This document shows positions 1 through 64,000 of a stretch of 64,000 nucleotides of DNA, in pieces. Position numbers and translations under genes: made by a program. The stretch is from Silurus meridionalis. Lineage: Eukaryota; Chordata; Actinopteri; Siluriformes; Siluridae. Below the pieces are notes generated by a model. That model was not told the DNA's origin, did not search any database, and was given only the letters and a program-made list of their open reading frames with translations. The stretch lies in NCBI RefSeq assembly GCF_014805685.1, contig NC_060898.1, forward strand, positions 5,302,501 to 5,366,500, read 5' to 3'. Position 1 is the first letter of the stretch. Each line of letters opens with the position of its first letter.

Positions 1-1518
1 TGGAACCTGCGAAGGAACAAAGGTGGCTTCACGCTCGGTTATCATCAGACAAAGCATCCCTATATTTCTCCTTTCGCCACCTTCCGGTCGTTTTGAGAAA
101 AAAAAAAAGCGCATTAAGCACCCATTTCAATCTATTCATTTCTCACTATATATTAATGAACCCCAGCATGTAGGGACATAAATAGAGATAACTCATGTTA
201 AGGCCATTCCAGCTAATATAAACTGTGTACTATGACTATGACTATGCTAGCCAGATTTGCTCTCTATAAGCAGTAATTTTTGAATGAAAGTACATTTCCT
301 ACCATTTAGCTAACTCAAGGAAAATCATTTGAATACATATAATATTCAGTAATGATTCTGACGAAGACATTCTTGGACTTATATTAGCAGTCGAACACAT
401 ACAAACAGGTGGATCAAACAGCGTTCCAATATTGGGGATATTTAGTATATCCGAACTGGGACATTTCACGGTGTGTATATTACTCCAAACGCCTGTGTTC
501 ATCCCACATCATTCACCTTTAACACAAATCTACTACTCAGCCAGCTTACCAGTGAACTATCAAGTGAGTATGGCTTCTATAAAGGAAATATTAAACTCAC
601 AATTGTCCAGACTCTTGCTTTGTGCAAAATTGATTACGGTCACTCACACCTGTGCTAAAAACCAGTAAACCGTGTGTAAAATATTCCTTATTTTCCCCTT
701 AATCTCTCTTCAACTTTTCCAGTGAAACTACTTAAAGAGTCACATGAGCAGGAGGTTTTTAATTGCAGTTAAGTGCTCATATATGAAGCTTACATAAAGA
801 AAAATTACATTCATTCACATGAATGTAGCAATTCATTTTCTGTACATTTACAAAGCATTTTTATTCATTCTTAGTAACTGCCTGGTCAGGGCCAAGGTGA
901 GTTTTATTAAGTTCCTAGTTTTTTTATATTTGAAGCAACTGTATTTTTTTGGGCACATCCCAACAAAAAAGAATTCGTTAAAACTCTATTTCAAAAATAA
1001 AACCCACACCCACCTTGAATACTAAATATCTGGAGCAACAAATATGTAAAAAAATATATTATTAATGTCATTGTGTTAGACCTAAACACTGTATCAAATT
1101 TCATATGCCTAAACACCAGCAGGTTTGTAAATAATGTCACTTTGGACCGACTCTGGATTGGTTAGGTTATACTCATAAAATCCAACAGTACTAATGGGTT
1201 TCATGGAACTATTTGGCAAAAAAATAGCTTCAAGAGGTTTTTTGTGTTGGCTCTGTGGTCAGATTGTGATATTGTCTTGCAGTAGTTTTGGAAAAGCAAA
1301 CCATAGTGATGACACGGCGAAAAAAGGCAAAGCAAAAAAATACTTGTGTTAAATAACAGTAACAGGAAATTATTTTCTAGCCTATAGCTATTGCTCTGAA
1401 GACTTTGGACATGTCAGTGTCATTATTAATTAAGACCTTTAAAATAGTCTGCAATGTATGTAAAGGCTAATGTATGTAAATGTATCCTTGCAAGAACACA
1501 GTACTACTATACACTCAC
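1..1518. other. stxbp1 last intron, partial
   Basis: AT-rich sequence with no recognisable coding exon or named repeat. I searched it on the minus strand for the conserved final Munc18-1 exon (ILTPQKLLDTLKK or ILTPTKFL type) and found neither, so that exon must lie to the left of the window. Confidence 0.75.
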
Positions 1519-25164
<23,646 letters not shown>

Positions 25165-25242
25165 GATGCTCTTGCTGTATGCGCTTTATTCCGCTCTCTG
25201 CCTCTCCTCCCTTCTTGTCTTGCGCTTTATTGCGTACGCTCT

Positions 25243-25277
<35 letters not shown>

Positions 25278-25400
25278 ATAGGGTCCTCCGAGAGCGCCTC
25301 GCTGCAGAGACCAGGCTAGAAACGTCACTGCACAGCAGCCCCTCCTCTACAGGATGCAGGAGGCCATGTATGAAAGGCCAAAAGGGGCAAAACGTGTCCA
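25165..25400 (-). promoter_or_regulatory. probable stxbp1 5' UTR/promoter region
   Basis: Directly upstream of the stxbp1 start codon. It contains CpG sites, a (TG)16 array (25245-25276), and an ACGTCA half-CRE at about 25321-25326 on the plus strand, TGACGT on the gene strand. No transcription start can be fixed from sequence. Confidence 0.45.
25245..25276. repeat. (TG)16 in the stxbp1 promoter/5' UTR
   Basis: Sixteen TG units about 80-110 nt upstream of the stxbp1 ATG. Confidence 0.93.
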
Positions 25401-25439
25401 ACTCAATACAACCTGAGCAGTGAAACAGATGACAGGACA

Positions 25440-26115
25440 GGTGGTGTCAAGAAAACTACAATTTTGTATCCTCACCAGCAAAGCATTTTTCTCTATATAT
25501 AATCCATGTAAAGTGCACATTCAATTTGTTGATCTGATTTTTAACCAAAACTGGAGGTCAGGGTGGGATGTTTTAAGTGGCTTCTTCCTCATGGGACATA
25601 TCAGATTTCAACATTTGATTGGATAGAAAATATGATAAAAAGCTTAAGTGTGAAATGATGTCATCAAAATTGTCTGTTTATATTGGCAGTACAAATCTGG
25701 AGTGTAAATTTAGTTTTTTTGATTTGTGCAATGTTCTGTTCTGTTCTGTTTTGTTTTGTTTTGTTTTGTTTTGTTTTGTTTTGTTTTGTTTTGTTTTGTT
25801 TTGTTGAGTGAACCAGCTAATATAGATCACATTAAGGCTAAGATGTTCACACTAAAAGCAATAAAATTGAAATTCTGAATTTATTGGGACTTCAAACATG
25901 AACCAGGTTATAGTTATAAAGTTGGAGGTGGGACACTTCAGAATTCAAGAAAGAATATTATTGGACAAAGAAAGATCTAATGAGAAGCTGAAGTGTAGAA
26001 TTATGTCATTAAAATTGTTGATCCATGTTTGTGATAGAGTCTAAGTGTAAATTTTTTATTTGCATGTAGCTTCTGTTTTTTTATGAGTATATATAATCCA
26101 TGTAAAGTGCACATC
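25440..26115. repeat. diverged tandem duplication upstream of stxbp1
   Basis: The string tataatccatgtaaagtgca occurs at about 25498 and 26093. The flanking text (agcttaagtgtgaaatgatg/agctgaagtgtagaattatg, gtcatcaaaattgt/gtcattaaaattgt, ggaggtcagggtgggatg/ggaggtgggacac) also recurs. Two or more copies of a unit of about 300-350 bp are separated by a pentanucleotide array. Confidence 0.7.
25733..25805. repeat. (TTTTG)n pentanucleotide microsatellite
   Basis: Starts as gttct repeats and becomes about 12 perfect gtttt units. Confidence 0.93.
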
Positions 26116-26120
26116 ATTGT

Positions 26121-27450
26121 TTAATGTGTATATGTGATTTTACAATCGAAATAGGAGTTCTGCTTCCTACTCTCACCACAAATAACAATATCATCCACAA
26201 ACATCATAGTCCACAGAGACTCCTGTCTGACCTCATCTGCCAACCTGTCCATCACCACTGCAAACAAGAAAGGGCTCAGAGCCGATCCTTGATGCAATCC
26301 AACCTCCACCTTGAACCAGTGTGTCGTTCCTACTGCACACTTCACTGCTGTCACACTGTCCTCATACATGTCCTGCACCACTCTCACATACTTCTCTCAC
26401 ACACTGGACTTCCTCATACAATACCACAACTCCTTTCTCAGGACCCTGTCATACGCTTTCTCTAAATCCACAAACACACAATGCAACTCCTTCTGACCTT
26501 CTCTATACTTCTCCATCAACATTCTCAAAGCAAATAATGTGTCTGTGGTGCTCTTCCTCGGCATGAAACCATACTGTTCTTACAGATAGTCACCTCTTCT
26601 CTCCTGGCTTCCACTACTCTTTCCCATAACTTCATGGTGTGACTGATCAACTTTATTCCCCTGTAGTTATTCTTAAAAACCAATACCAATACACTCCTTC
26701 ACCATTCCTCAGGCATCCATTCCACTTCACTGCCATCTCTCCTAAACATCTCTATGCTTCTACTGGTATGTCATCTGGTCCAACCGACTTTTCACTCTTC
26801 ATTCTCTTAATAGCTGTTCTCACGTCCTCCTTACTAATCCTATCCACTTCCTGCTACACCAACTCCCCATCATCCGACCTTCTCTCTCTCTCATTTTCCT
26901 CATTCATCAGTTGTTCAAAATACTTCCTCCACCTTCTCAACACCCTCTCCCCACTAGTCAACACATTTCCATCTGCATCCTTTATTGCTCTAAATTGCAG
27001 CACATCCTTCCCAGCTCCGTCCCTCAGCCTCGCCAATCGGTACAAATGATTTTCTCCTTCCTTATTGTTTAACTTCTCTGACAGATCCTCATTTATTACT
27101 GCCATTTCCATCCTTTAAGCAAAATCTAGGACCATCTGCCCTTCCACATTCCTCTCCCTAAAGCCATACCTTCCAATCACCTCCTCTTCACCTCTGTTCC
27201 CTTCACTTACATGGCCATTGAAGTCTGCCCCAATCACCAATCTATAATTTCCAGGTACACTCTATTACTTCATCTAACTCACTCCAGAATCTTTTCTTCT
27301 TCTCCATCTCACAGCCCACTTGTGGAGCATAGGCACTAATGACATTTATCATCACACCTTCAACTTCCAGCTTCACGTCCATCACCCTATCAGAAACTCC
27401 CTTTACCTCCACTACACTCTTACTATTTTCTCTTTCCATCCACACACATA
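26121..27450 (-). pseudogene. inactive RTE-type (BovB-like) LINE, endonuclease plus reverse transcriptase fragments
   Basis: Reading the minus strand from about 27445, an endonuclease piece (VINVISAYAPQVGCE) is followed by a linker region (REERLYRLARLRDG-like) and then reverse-transcriptase text (VGLHQGSALSPFLFAVVMD and FVDDIVICGESR). The catalytic motif reads FVDD rather than F/YADD. Frames are broken by several stops and frameshifts, so this is a dead 5'-truncated copy. The motif style resembles RTE/BovB LINEs, which is a judgement from memory. Confidence 0.8.
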
Positions 27451-27459
27451 TACCCTAGG

Positions 27460-27972
27460 CCATGTTTATGGAGAGCAGAATATTTTTAAATTCTCAGAGA
27501 GTCTTTGCCATGAGGTGCCATGTTGAACATCCAGTGGTCAGTATAAGAGAATACTCAAAGCACCTTATTTGAACTGCTCTATTACAAGATACACCAATTT
27601 GTATGGTCCTGTTAAGCAGACAAAAACATGAACATGAATAATTTGCATGGTTAAGCGATGTACAGCTGTAATCACTTAGGGTATACTCACTTTTGTTGCC
27701 AGCTACTTTAACAATAAAGGCCGCATGCTGAGTTATTTTTAGAGGACAGTAAATATGTACTGCTATACAAACTGCACACTGACTCCTCTAAAATATATCT
27801 AACAAACATGGCTGAATGAGCACAAATCCTCAAAATCACACTCCAAAAGCTAGTGAAACATCTTCCCAGAAGAATGGAGATTATTATATCAGCAAATGGG
27901 GATGGGGATGGATGTTCAAAAAGCAAATACCAATCTTATGGTCAGGTGTCCACAAACTTTTACTTATATAGT
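27460..27972. mobile_element. Tc1-type non-autonomous element(s)
   Basis: Contains ggtatactcacttttgttgc (about 27672), a fish DNA-transposon terminal motif, followed by a second segment ending cttatggtcaggtgtccaca then aacttttacttatatagta at 27972. That end is the same as the right end of the copy at 39383-39889. Probably two nested or adjacent fragments. Confidence 0.6.
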
Positions 27973-28555
27973 AATATATTTACATAGTAAAGTAGTATAA
28001 ATTTAAATATACTCTATACACACATATTTACATATAGGTATTTATTTGCCACATTTGTCCACAAGAGGGCAATATTTTACTTCCAAAACAGATCCAGCTC
28101 CAATCTTTTATCGGCTGAATTTTATTTGTATCCTAACCTCATAAACTTACTGCTTTAATATTTAAATGAAATAAGAAATACTTGATTACACCTTTTAGCT
28201 AACTCTCTTATTAATCAGTTTAATTGGTAGAAATATAAAAAAATTGGAGCACAACTAATATTTTGCCAATTAATCCAGTTTTGACGGGGGTTTTAAGAAT
28301 GCACTCATTTCTCCAACATTTATTTTAAACAATGCAAACACTATAGAAATAAATACAAAAAAGCCGTGTGACAATCAGGTCGGTCTTTTCCACTTGTTGC
28401 GTCATAAACCTGAGTCACGTCTATACTCCAGTCGCAGGTTAGTCTGGGTTGCCAGATTGATTTAATTGGAGTTTGGGTATTTCTTATAGCATTTTGACTG
28501 CAGTAAGTGATGTCGATGCACAGAAACAATCTAACACCATAGTGGTTGTCTTAAG

Positions 28556-28655
28556 AGCAAGTGTATGTGTGTGTACGCGCAGAATGGGGGGGAGTGAGTG
28601 TGTGTAAGCGCGCAAAGTGGGGAGGTGAGTGAGTGAGTGAGCGTGCAGAGTGGGG

Positions 28656-28690
<35 letters not shown>

Positions 28691-28751
28691 AGCGGGCAGA
28701 GTGGGGAGGTGAGTGTGTCTGTGTGAGCGCGTGTGAGCGCGCAGAGTGGGG

Positions 28752-28787
<36 letters not shown>

Positions 28788-28818
28788 GCGCGCAGAGTGG
28801 GGAGGTGTGTGTAAGCGC

Positions 28819-28869
<51 letters not shown>

Positions 28870-28918
28870 TAGCGCGCAGAGTGGGAGGTGTGTGTGTGTG
28901 TGTGTGTGTGACTGAGCG
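28556..28918. repeat. compound TG/GCGC minisatellite upstream of niban2
   Basis: About nine copies of a unit built on gcgcgcagagtggggaggtg, separated by (TG)n runs of varying length and GAGT/GAGA spacers. Long His/Thr open frames on the minus strand and Cys/Val frames on the plus strand are artefacts. It lies about 280-640 bp upstream of the niban2 ATG. Confidence 0.9.
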
Positions 28919-29194
28919 CTCAGCTGCAAATTTGCGCAGCTCCACCTTTTCCATTTACTCGCATGTGAAGTAGAAAAGGTTGTTGATTTCAGCTCCATTT
29001 CATCACCACACCTGTGGAGGTGTATTCAGGTGGCTGGTCGGCAGGTCGAATGTGTTCTCATGGAAGGCGTCAAGAAGAAAACGCAAAAAGTTTTGCAATA
29101 GTTTAATTTGTTTTCTCCTATTGAAAGAAAGCAACAGTTTCTCTGGATTTGAAGAACGTTTTTTTTTTGTATTTGTTTAAAAGTATTTTTCACC
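28919..29194 (+). promoter_or_regulatory. probable niban2 promoter/5' UTR
   Basis: Sequence between the minisatellite and the niban2 start codon. No convincing TATA box or splice signal is seen. Its promoter role follows only from position. Confidence 0.35.
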
Positions 29195-62996
<33,802 letters not shown>

Positions 62997-64000
62997 GTCA
63001 GTACTAGAGGTCAACCGATAGTGGATTTAACATACCAATAGCTACTTGTCAATAACCGATTAATCAACCGATTATACTCTATGTAAAATAGTACTGAACT
63101 TTATTACAAAAATACAAAATAAAAAAACAGTACTGAATCATGAAAATGTGCTAAATTAAATCGATCCGAAAATATTCATTATATTAATCATATTGAAGAA
63201 CATGACATGCATTTAAACTAAAACAAAAAGTAACACACAATAAATAAAAAAGACACTTCAGCGAACAGCACATGGTGTCAGTGATTCACCTCTAGAGGCC
63301 GCTCTCGTACTGTATTACGCAACCCGGTAAAACTATGGTATGGATCTGTGCCTATTAATCCAAAACCGATTAATCGACCTCTACTTAAAACCCAGACATT
63401 TTATTTAACACATTAAATCCACACCTGCTTTAGTAGGCAGCTGCTCTTAATATTTAATTTAAAAAAAATTTACTGTTCAGGATGTGGTTGTCATGATTGG
63501 CACCATATTAGAGTGACTAAAGCTTATTTTGGGTTGTATCCCATTTTGGGGATAACTATTCTCTTATAATCACAGTATAATGGGTTATGAGCTTTACTTC
63601 TGTAGAGTGGTTAAATGCTAGTGCAACCTTTTTTTTCTTTATTGACAGGCAAGTAGAGACTCCATCTTTTCCTGGTCTTGAAGGGAACAGGGATCCCAAG
63701 TTTTCCCAAGATATTCAAAGGACAGGCACTGAAATTAGAGAAGAGCTTCCCCAGTGGAAATGTTCTGATTAAGTCCTTTATTACATTCAATCAATCTTTT
63801 TAACTGTAGTCTGTAGAGCAGAAGTCAGTGTGGACACGGTGAACTAAATTAAGTACTTAAAAATACTATAACAAATAATGGAAATAAATCTAGTTTTCAA
63901 AAGATCAACAGATTTGTTGTTGGAGTTTATCCAAGCATTTATGTAAATGAGTTTGCTGAAAGCAGCTCAGCAAATCAGACTTTAGCATTATGCTTTTTTA
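62997..64000. other. niban2 intron 7, partial
   Basis: Starts with a non-autonomous transposon (63005-63383). The remaining 600 nt is AT-rich. I found no match to the next Niban2 exon (SDAVYHMVYEQAK-type) before the window ends. Confidence 0.75.
63005..63383. mobile_element. non-autonomous DNA element next to the exon 7 donor
   Basis: Left terminus tagaggtcaaccgatagtgg. Right terminus ccgattaatcgacctcta, its approximate reverse complement. About 379 bp, no coding potential. Superfamily not assigned. Confidence 0.75.

Larger units (their letters stand above)
25165..29194. other. stxbp1-niban2 head-to-head intergenic region
   Basis: 4.0 kb between the two start codons. Mostly repeats: duplicated unit, pentanucleotide array, dead RTE LINE, Tc1 debris and minisatellite. 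The non-repetitive remainder is mainly 27973-28555, and no further gene is visible there. Confidence 0.8.

Noticed and set aside
26121..27111. Possible host gene with RT-like residues on the minus strand
   Set aside because: Motifs are those of an RTE-type LINE and the frame is broken several times. It is a dead element, not a host gene.
28556..28918. Regularly repeated 20-bp unit with variable spacers, resembling a CRISPR array
   Set aside because: Spacers are simple TG runs and the genome is vertebrate. This is a minisatellite.
28484..28998. Two long overlapping minus-strand open frames rich in His/Thr/Leu
   Set aside because: They are read-through of the TG/GCGC minisatellite. Composition is purely repeat-driven and there is no homology.

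Overview
This 64 kb window is vertebrate nuclear DNA, almost certainly from a ray-finned fish. It is AT-rich and intron-rich, with many CA/TG, TA and TATC microsatellites, many decayed Tc1/mariner copies, hAT-type and other inverted-repeat elements, RTE- and L2-like LINE remnants and tRNA-derived SINEs. A catfish or other ostariophysan would fit the Tc1 and SINE content, but that is only an impression. There are no bacterial operons, CRISPR arrays or complete viral genomes.

Two protein-coding genes are present, arranged head to head. (1) stxbp1 (Munc18-1, syntaxin-binding protein 1) is on the minus strand from 25164 down to 1519. I resolve 18 coding exons. All have GT-AG introns, exon lengths and phases match the human gene base for base as I recall them, and together they give an open frame of 567 codons plus one base. 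The final exon, which sets the C-terminus and isoform, lies off the left edge. (2) niban2 (FAM129B) is on the plus strand from 29195. I resolve seven coding exons (270 codons, N-terminus plus PH domain plus the start of the helical region), and the gene runs off the right edge. STXBP1 and NIBAN2 are also head-to-head neighbours on human 9q34, so this is conserved synteny. Which teleost paralogue (a or b) each represents cannot be decided from the window.

Layout: 1-1518, stxbp1 last intron. 1519-11848, 17 compact stxbp1 exons with short introns. 11849-25127, a 13.3 kb first intron with repeats and a locally repeated block at 20.6-23.4 kb. 25165-29194, the shared 5' intergenic region, holding a duplicated unit, an inactive RTE-type LINE, Tc1-type debris and a compound TG/GC minisatellite. 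29250-38992, niban2 intron 1 with SINE, hAT, L2 and Tc1 remnants. 38993-44526, niban2 exons 2-5. 44527-62891, two very long introns around exon 6. 62892-62996, exon 7. 62997-64000, start of intron 7.

The genes do not form a pathway together. Munc18-1 works at the presynaptic SNARE machinery, and Niban2 is a membrane-associated PH-domain protein. I found no convincing undescribed system. The most interesting local signals are CA/TG microsatellites lying directly in splice-site positions (stxbp1 exons 16 and 17, niban2 exon 1), transposon ends within about 8 and 50 bases of niban2 splice sites, and a fold-back chimaeric Tc1 element beside niban2 exon 2.
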